Shown: positions 28,832 through 37,575, numbered from the stretch's first letter. The stretch: DNA of 64,000 bases from Pseudomonas alkylphenolica (GCF_004025535.1 NZ_QJRG01000034.1:248001-312000); one strand, 5' to 3'. The notes: generated from the letters alone by a model not told the origin. Translations and numbers: made by a program.

Positions 28832-29542
28832 ATGTCTGAACCCACTCGTCTTTCCAAACGCCTTATCGAACTGGTCGGTTGTTCCCGACGGGAGGCCGAG
28901 CTGTACATCGAGGGCGGCTGGGTCACCGTGGACGGCACGGTCATCGACGAGCCGCAATTCAAGGTAACCGAACAGAAGGTTGAACTGCAGGGCGGCGCCC
29001 GTGCCGAGGCTCTGGAACCGGTCACGCTGCTGCTCCACCAGCCGGCCGGACAAGACCTCGACAGCGCCTGCAGCAGCATCACCGCCGCCAGCCTGTCCGA
29101 AGCCCACAGCCAGGGCCGTCGCCCACTCAAGGGCCACTTCGCCCGCCTGAGCTGCGTGGCCCCGTTGCAACAGGGTGCCAGCGGCCTGCAGGTGTTTACC
29201 CAGGACTGGCGGGTCACCCGCAAACTCAACGCCGACCTGGCCAAGCTTGAACAGGAGTACGTGGTTGAAGTCAGCGGCGACATGATCGCCCACGGCCTGG
29301 AACGGCTGAACCGCGGCTTCACCTGGAAAGGCAACGAGCTACCGAAGATCAAGGCCAGCTGGCAGAACGAAACCCGCCTGCGCATGGTGCTGAAAAACCC
29401 GCAGCCCGGCCTGATTGCCCTGCTGTGCAGCAGCGTCGGGGTTACCCCGCTGAGCATGCGCCGGATTCGCCTCGGTGGCGTGTCGATGAGCAAGCTGCCC
29501 CTGGGCCAGTGGCGCTACCTGGCCACCAGCGAAAGATTCTAG
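28832..29542 (+). CDS. S4-domain pseudouridine-synthase homologue lacking the catalytic motif
   Basis: A 236-residue protein of the RsuA/RluB/RluF type: an N-terminal S4 RNA-binding domain (SKRLIELVGCSRREAELYIEGGWVTVDG) and a pseudouridine-synthase fold. In the family the catalytic Asp sits in GRLDxxTxGL. Here the aligned stretch reads APLQQGASGL, so the Asp is Gln, and the Arg and Thr are also changed. The second family motif (GxxHQVRRM) is likewise replaced by a hydrophobic PGLIALLCSSVG. The open frame is intact and under normal codon bias, so it is probably expressed, but it is unlikely to isomerise uridine by the known mechanism. It may bind rRNA or regulate. Confidence 0.85.
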   Translation: MSEPTRLSKRLIELVGCSRREAELYIEGGWVTVDGTVIDEPQFKVTEQKVELQGGARAEALEPVTLLLHQPAGQDLDSACSSITAASLSEAHSQGRRPLKGHFARLSCVAPLQQGASGLQVFTQDWRVTRKLNADLAKLEQEYVVEVSGDMIAHGLERLNRGFTWKGNELPKIKASWQNETRLRMVLKNPQPGLIALLCSSVGVTPLSMRRIRLGGVSMSKLPLGQWRYLATSERF

Positions 29543-29592
29543 CAACAAGGCGCCGCCAACCGGGCAGCGCCTCCCGAACAGGATTTGCCACC

Positions 29593-30054
29593 ATGATTCA
29601 CAACGATGTGCTGCGTAGCCTGCGCTACCTGCTCGACGTCAACGACGCCAAGCTCTCCGATATCATCAAGCTCAGCGGTTTTGAAGTCGCCAAAAACGAT
29701 ATCGTCGCCTACCTCAAGAAAGAGGACGAAGAAGGCTTCGAGCGCTGCCCCGACGAAGTCATTGCGCACTTTCTCGATGGCCTGGTGATCTACAAGCGCG
29801 GCAAGGATGACAGCCGCCCGCCGCTGCCGATCGAACTGCCGGTGACCAACAACATCATCATGAAGAAGCTGCGCGTGGCCTTCGAACTGAAGGAAGACGA
29901 CCTGCACGCCATTCTCAAGGCCGCCGACTTTCCGGTCTCGAAGCCGGAGCTCAGCGCCCTGTTCCGTAAAGTCGGCCACAACAACTATCGCCCCTGCGGC
30001 GACCAGTTGCTGCGCAACTTCCTCAAGGGCCTGACCCTGCGGGTCCGTGGCTGA
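29593..30054 (+). CDS. DUF1456 family protein (YehS-like)
   Basis: A 153-residue protein with two copies of the DUF1456 repeat: MIHNDVLRSLRYLLDVND and later NIIMKKLRVAFELKEDD, each followed by an LSxxxxK/LHAILK-type helix, and a terminal LRNFLKGLTLRVRG. The chosen start is the ATG with GGATTTGCCACC ahead; the longer open frame runs back into the pseudouridine-synthase gene. Function is unknown. It lies 50 bp after that gene and 7 bp before trmO, so the three may be cotranscribed. Confidence 0.85.
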   Translation: MIHNDVLRSLRYLLDVNDAKLSDIIKLSGFEVAKNDIVAYLKKEDEEGFERCPDEVIAHFLDGLVIYKRGKDDSRPPLPIELPVTNNIIMKKLRVAFELKEDDLHAILKAADFPVSKPELSALFRKVGHNNYRPCGDQLLRNFLKGLTLRVRG

Positions 30055-30061
30055 GCCGGCG

Positions 30062-30757
30062 ATGAACTACAGCGTCACGCCGATCGGCTTCGTCCGCTCC
30101 TGCTTCAAGGAAAAGTTCGCGATCCCGCGCCAGCCGCAGCTGGCGCCTGCGGCCAGGGGCGTGCTGGAGTTGACGCCGCCGTTCGACAGTGCAGATGCGG
30201 TGGCGGGGCTCGAGCAGGTCAGCCATGTCTGGCTGCTGTTCCTGTTCCACCAGGCACTGGAAGACAAGCCGCGGCTCAAAGTGCGCCCACCACGCCTGGG
30301 CGGCAACACGTCCATGGGCGTGTTCGCCACCCGTGCGACCCACCGGCCCAACGGCATTGGCCAATCGGTGGTGCGCCTGGAGAAGGTTGAGCCGGGCCGG
30401 CTGATACTGTCGGGCATCGACCTGCTCGACGGCACGCCGGTGATCGACATCAAGCCCTATGTGCCGTATGCCGATGCGGTCAGCAGCGCAACCAACCAGA
30501 TGGCCAGCGCCCCGCCAGCGTCAATTCCGGTCGCCTGGGGCGACGGAGCCTTGCACCAGGCCCATGAGCACGCGTTGCGCCTTGGTGAGCCGCTCACGGA
30601 GCTTATCGAGCAGTGCCTGGCTCAGGACCCGCGCCCGGCTTACCAGGTACCGCCCCCCGAGCGTGTGTACGGAGTCAGGTTCTGGGATGTTCAGGTACGC
30701 TGGCACTACCCCCAGCCGGACCGGATCCGGGTACTGGAAGTGGTGGCAGACGCTTAA
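30062..30757 (+). CDS. trmO: tRNA (m6t6A37) methyltransferase TrmO (TsaA/YaeB)
   Basis: SAM-dependent enzyme of the class VIII beta-barrel methyltransferases that methylates t6A37 in tRNA-Thr(GGU). The 231-residue protein carries the TsaA motifs PIGFVRSCFKEKFAIPRQP at the N-terminus, LFLFH, and FATRATHRPNGIGQSVVRL, plus DIKPYVPYAD. The ATG at 30062 was taken; a GTG five codons earlier is also possible. It ends at a terminator shared with fpr. Confidence 0.92.
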   Translation: MNYSVTPIGFVRSCFKEKFAIPRQPQLAPAARGVLELTPPFDSADAVAGLEQVSHVWLLFLFHQALEDKPRLKVRPPRLGGNTSMGVFATRATHRPNGIGQSVVRLEKVEPGRLILSGIDLLDGTPVIDIKPYVPYADAVSSATNQMASAPPASIPVAWGDGALHQAHEHALRLGEPLTELIEQCLAQDPRPAYQVPPPERVYGVRFWDVQVRWHYPQPDRIRVLEVVADA

Positions 30758-30784
30758 TCCTGCAGATTTGTATCAGGCATAAAA

Positions 30785-30806
30785 AAAGCAGGCCGAGGCC
30801 TGCTTT
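30785..30806. terminator. Bidirectional terminator between trmO and fpr
   Basis: AAAGCAGGCC (30785-30794) and GGCCTGCTTT (30797-30806) form a perfect 10-bp stem with A and T flanks, between convergent genes. Confidence 0.85.
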
Positions 30807-30823
30807 CTTGTGCTCAGCGCTGC

Positions 30824-31603
30824 TTACTTCTCGACGAATGCACGCTCGATCAGGTAATCACCCGGCTCACGCATACGGGCCGAAATTTTCAGGCCGAAGC
30901 TGTCGAGCACTTCGCTGGTTTCGTCGAGCATGCTCGGGCTACCGCAGATCATCGCACGGTCGTCCTGCGGGTTGATCGGTGGCAGACCGATGTCGCTGAA
31001 CAGCTTACCGCTGCGCATCAGGTCGGTCAGACGCCCCTGATTCTCGAACGGCTCACGGGTAACGGTCGGGTAGTAGATCAACTTGTCACGCAGCGCCTCG
31101 CCAAAGAACTCGTTCTGCGGCAGGTGCTCGGTGATGAATTCGCGGTAGGCCACTTCGTTGACGTAGCGAACACCGTGTACCAGGATCACTTTTTCGAAAC
31201 GCTCGTAGGTTTCCGGGTCCTGGATGACGCTCATGAACGGCGCCAGGCCGGTACCAGTGCTGAGCAGGTACAGGTGTTTGCCCGGGTTCAGGTCGTCGAG
31301 CACCAGCGTGCCGGTAGGCTTCTTGCTGATGATGATCTCATCGCCTTCCTTCAGGTGCTGCAGCTGGGAGGTCAGCGGGCCATCCGGCACCTTGATGCTG
31401 AAGAACTCCAGATGCTCTTCCCAGTTCGGGCTGGCGATCGAGTAGGCGCGCATGAGCGGGCGGCCGTTTTCCTGTTGCAGGCCGATCATCACGAACTGAC
31501 CGTTCTCAAAGCGCAGCCCCGGATCACGGGTGCACTTGAAGCTGAACAGGGTGTCGTTCCAGTGGTGAACACTGAGGACACGTTCGTGGTTCATGTTGCT
31601 CAT
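30824..31603 (-). CDS. fpr: Ferredoxin-NADP+ reductase (Fpr)
   Basis: FAD enzyme that exchanges electrons between NADPH and ferredoxin or flavodoxin, used in oxidative-stress repair and Fe-S supply. The 259-residue protein shows the FAD motif RAYSIASP (about 51-58), the NADP-binding region STGTGLAPFMS (about 115-125), the CGSPSML motif, and a C-terminus ending AFVEK like the bacterial subclass I Fpr enzymes. It is divergent from a LysR-type gene that matches FinR, the known activator of fpr in Pseudomonas under superoxide or iron limitation. Confidence 0.95.
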   Translation of the reverse strand: MSNMNHERVLSVHHWNDTLFSFKCTRDPGLRFENGQFVMIGLQQENGRPLMRAYSIASPNWEEHLEFFSIKVPDGPLTSQLQHLKEGDEIIISKKPTGTLVLDDLNPGKHLYLLSTGTGLAPFMSVIQDPETYERFEKVILVHGVRYVNEVAYREFITEHLPQNEFFGEALRDKLIYYPTVTREPFENQGRLTDLMRSGKLFSDIGLPPINPQDDRAMICGSPSMLDETSEVLDSFGLKISARMREPGDYLIERAFVEK

Positions 31604-31722
31604 GTACGGGCTCCTGAAATAAAACGCAGCGCTAACCTAGAGCGCGATTGCGCGATAGTTTAGTGCGAGCGACAATATCTGTTAAATGAATTATCAAGAT
31701 ATGTCTTATCGGTTATATAGAT
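31604..31722. promoter_or_regulatory. fpr/finR divergent control region
   Basis: 119 bp between divergent starts, markedly AT-rich compared with its surroundings. It contains an interrupted dyad ATATC...GATAT around 31676-31702. FinR would be expected to bind here, but the exact operator is not assigned. Confidence 0.5.
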
Positions 31723-32649
31723 ATGCGATTTACACTTCGTCAGCTCCAGGTGTTCGTTGCCGTAGCCCAGTACCAAAGCGTCTCGCGAGCCGCTGGCATA
31801 CTGGCGCTATCGCAGTCGGCTGCCAGTACTTCGATCACCGAACTTGAGCGCCAGTCCAGCTGCCAGCTGTTCGACCGCGCGGGGAAACGCCTGAGCCTCA
31901 ACGCCTTGGGCCATCAACTGCTGCCACAAGCGGTGGCGCTGCTTGACCAGGCCAAGGAAATCGAAGACCTGCTCAACGGCAAGTCCGGTTTCGGCTCGCT
32001 GGCGGTCGGTGCCACACTGACCATCGGCAACTACCTGGCTACCCTGCTGATCGGCAGTTTCATGCAGATCCACCCGGAGAGCCAAGTCAAGCTCCATGTG
32101 CAGAACACTGCCCATATAGTGCAACAGGTAGCCCACTATGAAATTGATCTGGGTCTAATCGAAGGCGACTGCAACCACCCGGACCTTGAGGTGCAACCCT
32201 GGGTTGAAGACGAACTGGTGGTGTTTTGCGCCCCGCAGCATCCGCTCGCCAAGCGTGGCCAGGCCAGCCTTGAAGAGCTGACCCATGAGGCCTGGATTCT
32301 GCGCGAACAGGGTTCAGGCACGCGACTGACCTTTGATCAGGCCATGCGCCATCACCGCTCCCACCTGAACATTCGCCTGGAGCTTGAACACACCGAAGCG
32401 ATCAAACGCGCCGTGGAGTCCGGGCTGGGTATCGGCTGCATCTCACGCCTGGCATTGCGCGACGCCTTTCGCCGCGGCAGCCTGGTGGCGGTAGAGACAC
32501 CCGAGCTAGACCTTGCCCGGCAGTTTTACTTCATCTGGCACAAACAGAAGTACCAGACCTCAGCGATGCGCGAATTTCTCGAGCTGTGCCGCAGCTTTAC
32601 CGCCGGCGTGCAGCGCAGCGACGAAATCGTCCTGCCCACTATCGCCTAG
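31723..32649 (+). CDS. finR: LysR-type regulator FinR
   Basis: A 308-residue LysR-family regulator with an N-terminal winged HTH (MRFTLRQLQVFVAVAQYQSVSRAAG... SQSAASTSITELE) and a C-terminal periplasmic-binding-like effector domain (VGATLTIGNYLAT, then REQGSGTRLTF). The divergent pairing with fpr is the basis for calling it FinR, the superoxide- and iron-responsive activator of fpr in P. putida and P. aeruginosa. Its stop overlaps that of dgkA on the other strand by 4 nt. Confidence 0.88.
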   Translation: MRFTLRQLQVFVAVAQYQSVSRAAGILALSQSAASTSITELERQSSCQLFDRAGKRLSLNALGHQLLPQAVALLDQAKEIEDLLNGKSGFGSLAVGATLTIGNYLATLLIGSFMQIHPESQVKLHVQNTAHIVQQVAHYEIDLGLIEGDCNHPDLEVQPWVEDELVVFCAPQHPLAKRGQASLEELTHEAWILREQGSGTRLTFDQAMRHHRSHLNIRLELEHTEAIKRAVESGLGIGCISRLALRDAFRRGSLVAVETPELDLARQFYFIWHKQKYQTSAMREFLELCRSFTAGVQRSDEIVLPTIA

Positions 32650-33011
32650 AGCAGAATCACCGCCCAGATCACCGCCACCATCGACAACGCCACGAACTGG
32701 GCAGCGCTGCCCATGTCCTTGGCATTCTTCGAGAGGGGGTGGCGATCCAGGGAGATCCGGTCAATCGCCGCCTCGATAGCCGAGTTAAGCAGCTCGACGA
32801 TCAGGCCCAACAGGCACACCGCAATCAGAATGGCGCGCTCGGCGCGGCTGACATCCAGCCACAACGCCACCGGTATCAGCACGACATTGAGCAGCACCAA
32901 CTGACGGAACGCGGCTTCACCGGCAAAGGCTGCGCGCAGACCGTCAAACGAATAGCCCGCTGCGTTGAAAATACGTTTAAGGCCGGTCTGACCCTTGAAA
33001 GGCGATGACAT
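32646..33011 (-). CDS. dgkA: Diacylglycerol kinase DgkA
   Basis: Small trimeric membrane kinase that recycles diacylglycerol to phosphatidate. The 121-residue protein has three membrane helices and the family signature EAAFRQ near residue 32 and VELLNSAIEAAIDRIS (about 71-86, with the catalytic Glu). It lies upstream of the finR end, convergent by 4 nt, and downstream of erdR. Confidence 0.95.
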   Translation of the reverse strand: MSSPFKGQTGLKRIFNAAGYSFDGLRAAFAGEAAFRQLVLLNVVLIPVALWLDVSRAERAILIAVCLLGLIVELLNSAIEAAIDRISLDRHPLSKNAKDMGSAAQFVALSMVAVIWAVILL

Positions 33012-33088
33012 AAAAGATCACTTCATCCACTGAAAAATGCGCTGCAGCCTAATGTAGGTACAGTCAAAAAAGCGTGAAGGCCAAGCCT

Positions 33089-33739
33089 TCAGCTCGCAGG
33101 AACCGATTCCAACTGTTGCAGCAGCAGCGCAGCCTGGGTTCGCGTACGCACGCCAAGCTTGCGGAAAATCGCCGTCACATGCGCTTTGATGGTCGCTTCC
33201 GACACGTTCAGCTCATAGGCAATCTGTTTGTTCAACAAGCCTTCACAGACCATGGTCAATACCCGGAACTGCTGGGGTGTCAGGCTGGCCAAGCCCTCAC
33301 TGGCAGCCTTGGCTTCTGCTGACACATCGACCTTCTCGAAGGCCTGCGGTGGCCACCAAACATCACCATCAAGCACTTTCTTGACAGCATCCTGAATCAC
33401 TTCCAGAGAGCTCGATTTGGGAATGAATCCACTGGCACCGAACTCGCGCGACTTCACCACCACTGCGGCTTCTTCCTGAGCCGACACCATTACCACTGGA
33501 ATCTGCGGGTACTGGCCACGCAACAGGACCAGGCCCGAAAAGCCATAGGCGCCGGGCATGTTCAGGTCGAGCAACACCAGGTCCCAGTCGGCCTTCTCGG
33601 CAAGACGGGTTTCCAGCTCGGCAATACTGGCGACTTCTACCAGGCGAACCTCTGGGCCAAGCCCCAGAGTGACTGCCTGGCGCAGGGCACTGCGAAACAG
33701 CGGGTGGTCATCGGCTATCAGGATTTCGTACGTGGCCAT
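33089..33739 (-). CDS. erdR: NarL/LuxR-family response regulator ErdR
   Basis: A 216-residue response regulator: receiver domain (DDHPLFR acidic pocket, phosphoacceptor Asp in LVLLDLNMPG near residue 57, conserved Lys in FIPKSS) and a LuxR-type HTH (LTPQQFRVLTMVCEGLLNKQIAYELNVSEATIKAHV). The ATG at 33739 begins MATYEILIADDHP; the longer frame is unsupported. In Pseudomonas the positional counterpart next to dgkA is ErdR, which takes part in the ethanol/acetate regulatory cascade. No sensor kinase is adjacent. Confidence 0.85.
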   Translation of the reverse strand: MATYEILIADDHPLFRSALRQAVTLGLGPEVRLVEVASIAELETRLAEKADWDLVLLDLNMPGAYGFSGLVLLRGQYPQIPVVMVSAQEEAAVVVKSREFGASGFIPKSSSLEVIQDAVKKVLDGDVWWPPQAFEKVDVSAEAKAASEGLASLTPQQFRVLTMVCEGLLNKQIAYELNVSEATIKAHVTAIFRKLGVRTRTQAALLLQQLESVPAS

Positions 33740-34004
33740 CGATCTAATGATCCTGTTCTGTGCAGGCGCGGGGAGGAAGAAGGGGCGCCTGGCGGGCAAC
33801 TCAAGGTGCTGACAGCAGTGTCACGCACCCAAAAGGCACTTCAAGGCCAGAAAAATAGTGTTTCAAGCCCTGGATATGCCTGAACCGGCGCCAAGGATGC
33901 CGAGCCAGAACCGGGTGGTCAAGTTGATTACCCGGTTACGGCAGGCACGATCCGGACGTCCTGGCTACCTATTATGAACCAATGTGCGCAGGCTGCCCCT
34001 TGGA

Positions 34005-34715
34005 CTATAGGAAGGTGTGCAAACGCTGATGCACCGCATCCTGTTCATCCAGCGGCCATTGATGCTTGGCACTGAGGTAGTGGGTGCTGAACACATCCAG
34101 GTAAGCGTCCAGGGCCTCGGCGGCGCGCTGATCGCCAGCAAGCTCCAGGCACATGGCGGCCACTTCGGCGGTGCAGAAGTGGTCGTCACGCTTGGAACGA
34201 CGCAGACGGTAGCGTGACAACTGCTCGGGCTGCAGGCTGAGTACCGGAAAGCGATCCAGATACGGGCTCTTGCGAAACATCTTGCGCGCCTCGGTCCAGG
34301 TTGCATCCAGGAGGATGAACAAGGGCCGCTTGCCAGGCTCGCGGAGCACTTCGCTGACCACCCGCTGCGGTGCGACAAACTCACCGGGAAAAACAATGTA
34401 AGGCTGCCAGTGAGGCTGATCGAGCAAAGCCAGCAAAGCTTCATCGACCGAGGTGCGCTGCCAGCCAAATGCCGACGTATCGGCAATCAGGTCAGCAATC
34501 AGCCAGCCGGTATTGCTCGGCTTCAACGGCTCGGTGTCATGCATCAACAGGCACATGGCCGAATCGGCCGGCACCTGGGGCCGCCAGGCACACAGGCAAT
34601 GGCTGAAAATAACGCGGCATTGCGGGCAGCGTGGCGCCCGGGATCCGCGAGCAACGAAGGGTTTGACACTGCGCGCCAGGCGCTCGGCCCGCAGGCGCGA
34701 TACAGCGTGGCTCAT
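34005..34715 (-). CDS. DTW-domain protein (tRNA-uridine aminocarboxypropyltransferase-like)
   Basis: A 236-residue protein of the DTW family (TapT/YfiP type). An N-terminal CPQC...CLC pair looks like a zinc site, followed by LLMHDTEPLKPSNTG and the diagnostic region LDATWTEARKMFRKSPYL; the usual DTW reads DATW here. Members add a 3-amino-3-carboxypropyl group to tRNA uridines (acp3U). It stands alone between erdR and a secreted-protein gene, with about 265 bp to erdR and 240 bp to the next gene. Family is confident; the exact tRNA position is not known. Confidence 0.85.
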   Translation of the reverse strand: MSHAVSRLRAERLARSVKPFVARGSRAPRCPQCRVIFSHCLCAWRPQVPADSAMCLLMHDTEPLKPSNTGWLIADLIADTSAFGWQRTSVDEALLALLDQPHWQPYIVFPGEFVAPQRVVSEVLREPGKRPLFILLDATWTEARKMFRKSPYLDRFPVLSLQPEQLSRYRLRRSKRDDHFCTAEVAAMCLELAGDQRAAEALDAYLDVFSTHYLSAKHQWPLDEQDAVHQRLHTFL

Positions 34716-34953
34716 GGCAGCAGTCTATGGCGGTAAAGGAAGGATGGCACTGCACGGACTCGGCAAGACAGGAAAACCCGGCCAGTTTATCAGAGACCGC
34801 CTACACACTTACGGTATTTGCCGTGCAGCCATAGCACCGTCTCCCCTATAATCGTCCCCCTGACGCTACCCGCTGGCACCGCAACCACGCACGTGACGGA
34901 ACACCGTGCCTTGTTGCCGGTCCAATCGCCAGTTACCGAACCAGGAGAAATTC

Positions 34954-35370
34954 ATGCTGCGCTTCATCGCCCCGTCCCTGAGCCTGTTGCTCGCTCTGCC
35001 CCTGGCCGCCAACGCAGCCTCCAAGCAGGAATACGAGCTGAGCCAGATGCTGCAAAAAGTTGCCACCGAGAGCAGTGTGGGCACACCGCGAGCGATCAAC
35101 GAAGACATCCTCGACCAGGGTTACACTGTCGAAGGCAAGCAGCTGATCAACCACCTGAGCGTACGCGCCAGCCATGCCGAGCAGATGCAGGCCAATCCGG
35201 ACAAGGTCCGCGATCAACTGGGTGCCAGCGTGTGCAAGAACACGGGCTATCGCCAACTGCTCGCCAAAGGCGCAGTGCTGACCTACCGCTTCACCGAGTA
35301 CAAGACCAACCGCATGGTCGGCGAACAGGCGTTCAATGCTGCCAGCTGCGGCCTGAAAGTCAGCAAGTAG
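34954..35370 (+). CDS. Small secreted protein (PA3611-like)
   Basis: A 138-residue exported protein. The ATG at 34954 has CAGGAG 7 bp upstream and opens a signal peptide (about 1-20, ending NAA). The mature protein is helical with two cysteines (in ASVCKNTG and NAASCGLK) that could form a disulfide. It resembles the P. aeruginosa protein PA3611, annotated as a quorum-sensing-regulated secreted factor, and lies in the corresponding place between the DTW gene and recA. Function not established. Confidence 0.75.
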   Translation: MLRFIAPSLSLLLALPLAANAASKQEYELSQMLQKVATESSVGTPRAINEDILDQGYTVEGKQLINHLSVRASHAEQMQANPDKVRDQLGASVCKNTGYRQLLAKGAVLTYRFTEYKTNRMVGEQAFNAASCGLKVSK

Positions 35371-35372
35371 GC

Positions 35373-35573
35373 CTAGGCCACCTGCTCGCTGTCGCGTCGT
35401 TGTTTTTCATCGGCGCGCAGTTCGGCCACCAGGGCCTGGACGTAGCGTGAGTGCCGCTCCCCTCCCCCCAAGCGACGCAGGCACTCCTCTTCAAGGCTCA
35501 GGTTGTTGGCCTGGGCCGATTGCTCGAGCTGCTCAAACAGCTGAGCATCGAGCTCAAGATTAAGCCGTTGCAT
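35373..35573 (-). CDS. Small ribbon-helix-helix-like protein
   Basis: A 66-residue acidic protein starting MQRLNLELDAQLFEQLEQ, in which a short strand followed by a helix resembles Arc/MetJ/HicB-type ribbon-helix-helix N-termini (RLNLELDAQLFEQLEQSAQANNLSLEEECLRRLG). The six codons upstream of this Met add nothing and are not included. No toxin-like partner is adjacent. It is convergent with the secreted protein gene. It may be an antitoxin-like or DNA-binding protein. Confidence 0.6.
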   Translation of the reverse strand: MQRLNLELDAQLFEQLEQSAQANNLSLEEECLRRLGGGERHSRYVQALVAELRADEKQRRDSEQVA

Positions 35574-35967
35574 GTGCCAGCCTCCCTGCACCGCGACGAT
35601 CGCTCAGGCTTCCAGTTAACCAGACCCTCCCCTGACCTGAATCCCGGCTGACGAGCGGTCTGCTGCGCACCTCCACGATTGTTTCACACGAAGAACCTTT
35701 CGGCATAAACACCCGCCAGGGTCTAGATTGATAGCAAGCGCCCGCCCGTTTCAGGGCTCGCACAGGGGGATGCCTGCCGACGCCTTGCACGGTGCACGGC
35801 CGAGCGACAACTACAAAGAGCCCATCATCACTGCACTAAGACCTTGCAGGTCTACTGCAACGCTCGAGGCGTACACTCGAGCCATGGCAGCCAGCGACAC
35901 ACGCAGTGTCGCGGCCGGAAACCGTCTCGGGCCCGGTCAGAGGTTTTGCTGCAGAAGGAGACGTTGA
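35574..35967 (+). promoter_or_regulatory. Structured leader/intergenic region upstream of the LOG-family gene
   Basis: A 394-bp gap with no gene. It contains a series of short perfect dyads: TGCAC-G-GTGCA (35786-35796), TTGCAG-N5-CTGCAA (35844-35860), GCTCGAG-N7-CTCGAGC (35862-35882) and GCGACAC-N5-GTGTCGC (35894-35912). They are close together and face the gene start at 35968, so the leader RNA would fold strongly. A candidate cis-regulatory RNA or small RNA; no known riboswitch was recognised. Confidence 0.55.
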
Positions 35968-37086
35968 ATGCCTTACCAACCGAATGAACTGTTAGCGAGT
36001 CACTTCACCCTTAACGGAATCGACCTGAGCAAGCTGGACGAGCAACTGAAGCTGGTTGCCCCTGAAAGCCCCAACCTGCCGCTGTACCGCGACATGATGC
36101 TGACCGTCCTGCGCATGGCCGAGGATGACAGCAACCGCTGGAACGCCAAGATCACCTTGCAGGCGCTGCGCGAACTGGACCATGCCTTCCGCACCCTTGA
36201 ACAGTACAAAGGGCGTCGCAAGGTCACCGTTTTCGGCTCGGCCCGCACCCCGCTCGAACACCCCATGTATGCGCTGGCCCGTGAGCTTGGCGCGGCACTG
36301 GCCCGTTCCAATCTGATGGTCATTACCGGTGCCGGCGGCGGCATCATGGCAGCCGCCCACGAAGGGGCAGGTGTCGATCATAGCCTGGGCTTCAATATCA
36401 CCCTGCCGTTCGAACAACACGCCAACCCGACGGTGGATGGCACCGACAAGCTGCTGCCGTTTCACTTTTTCTTCATTCGCAAACTGTTCTTCGTCAAGGA
36501 AGCCGACGCCTTGGTGCTATGCCCGGGTGGCTTCGGGACGCTGGACGAAGCACTGGAAGTGCTCACCTTGATCCAGACCGGCAAGAGCCCGCTGGTGCCG
36601 GTGGTGCTGCTGGACTCACCAGGCGGAACCTTCTGGCAGGACGCGCTGAACTTCATTACCCGGCAACTGGAAGAGAACCGCTACATTCTGCCCAGCGACC
36701 TGAAACTGCTGCGTTTGGTCCATAGCGCCGAAGACGCCGTGGAGGAGATCAACCAGTTCTACAGCAACTATCACTCCAGCCGCTGGCTTAAAAACCAGTT
36801 CGTGATCCGCATGCACCACCCGCTCAGCGAAGGCGCGTTGCTCGATTTGCAGGAGGGCTTTGCCGACTTGCGGCTGAGCGGTCATTACCATCAGCACGCC
36901 TATGCCGGCGAACACCATGATGAGCTCAGGTTCAGCCACCTGACGCGCCTGACTTTCGCCTTCAACGGACGTGATCAGGGGCGCCTGCGCGAACTGGTGG
37001 ACTTCATCAATCTGGCTGAAAACTGGGCCAAACCCGAACCGATGCACACGACCCAACATGCCCGCGAAGCACTCAAAGTTACCTGA
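35968..37086 (+). CDS. LOG-family protein (lysine-decarboxylase-like Rossmann fold)
   Basis: A 372-residue member of the LOG/TIGR00730 family, with GSARTPLEHPMYALARELG, an inner TGAGGGIMAAAHEGA glycine loop and the hallmark PGGFGTLDEALEVL. Several members release cytokinin-type bases from nucleotides, and others act on nucleoside monophosphates (phosphoribohydrolases), so a nucleotide phosphoribohydrolase activity is the best guess. It is longer than plant-type LOG (about 200 residues), with extra N- and C-terminal regions. AAGGAG precedes the ATG. It is convergent with recX. Confidence 0.82.
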   Translation: MPYQPNELLASHFTLNGIDLSKLDEQLKLVAPESPNLPLYRDMMLTVLRMAEDDSNRWNAKITLQALRELDHAFRTLEQYKGRRKVTVFGSARTPLEHPMYALARELGAALARSNLMVITGAGGGIMAAAHEGAGVDHSLGFNITLPFEQHANPTVDGTDKLLPFHFFFIRKLFFVKEADALVLCPGGFGTLDEALEVLTLIQTGKSPLVPVVLLDSPGGTFWQDALNFITRQLEENRYILPSDLKLLRLVHSAEDAVEEINQFYSNYHSSRWLKNQFVIRMHHPLSEGALLDLQEGFADLRLSGHYHQHAYAGEHHDELRFSHLTRLTFAFNGRDQGRLRELVDFINLAENWAKPEPMHTTQHAREALKVT

Positions 37087-37096
37087 GGCTCGTGCG

Positions 37097-37567
37097 CTAG
37101 TAGTCGTCCAGCCCTCGGCCGCTCAACAGGCGGCCGACCATTTCCATGGAATAGCCCCGGTAGACCAGAAAGCGGGTTTGCTGGGCGCGGCTGCGTGGAT
37201 CGACGGGTAGTTGACCAGAAAACTTGCGCTGCCAGACATCTTGCAACTGGCTCGCCCAATCCACCCCGCTCTCGCGCAGTGCCTGGTCGATGTCGCCACG
37301 TTGCAGGCCACGCTGACTCAACTCCTCGCGTATACGCGCCGGGCCGTAGCCAGAGCGTGAGCGATAGCTGATAAAGCTTTCCAGGTAGCGGGCTTCACTG
37401 AGCAGACCCTCTTCCGTCAAGCGATCGAGTTCCTGGTCAATCAATTCGGGAGGAGCGCCGCGCTGACGCAGTTTGCGCGTCAGCTCGACACGACCATGCT
37501 CGCGGCGAGCGAGCAAGTCCATGGCTGTCCGCCTTACGGCGACGGGGGTGTCGAGTACGGCGGACAT
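37097..37567 (-). CDS. recX: Regulatory protein RecX
   Basis: Inhibitor of RecA filament growth. The 156-residue protein is composed of three-helix repeats with the family patterns [37 protein letters not shown] and [17 protein letters not shown]. It follows recA by 8 bp, the standard arrangement, and would be made at a low level by readthrough from recA. Confidence 0.95.
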   Translation of the reverse strand: MSAVLDTPVAVRRTAMDLLARREHGRVELTRKLRQRGAPPELIDQELDRLTEEGLLSEARYLESFISYRSRSGYGPARIREELSQRGLQRGDIDQALRESGVDWASQLQDVWQRKFSGQLPVDPRSRAQQTRFLVYRGYSMEMVGRLLSGRGLDDY

Positions 37568-37575
37568 GGATGCGA

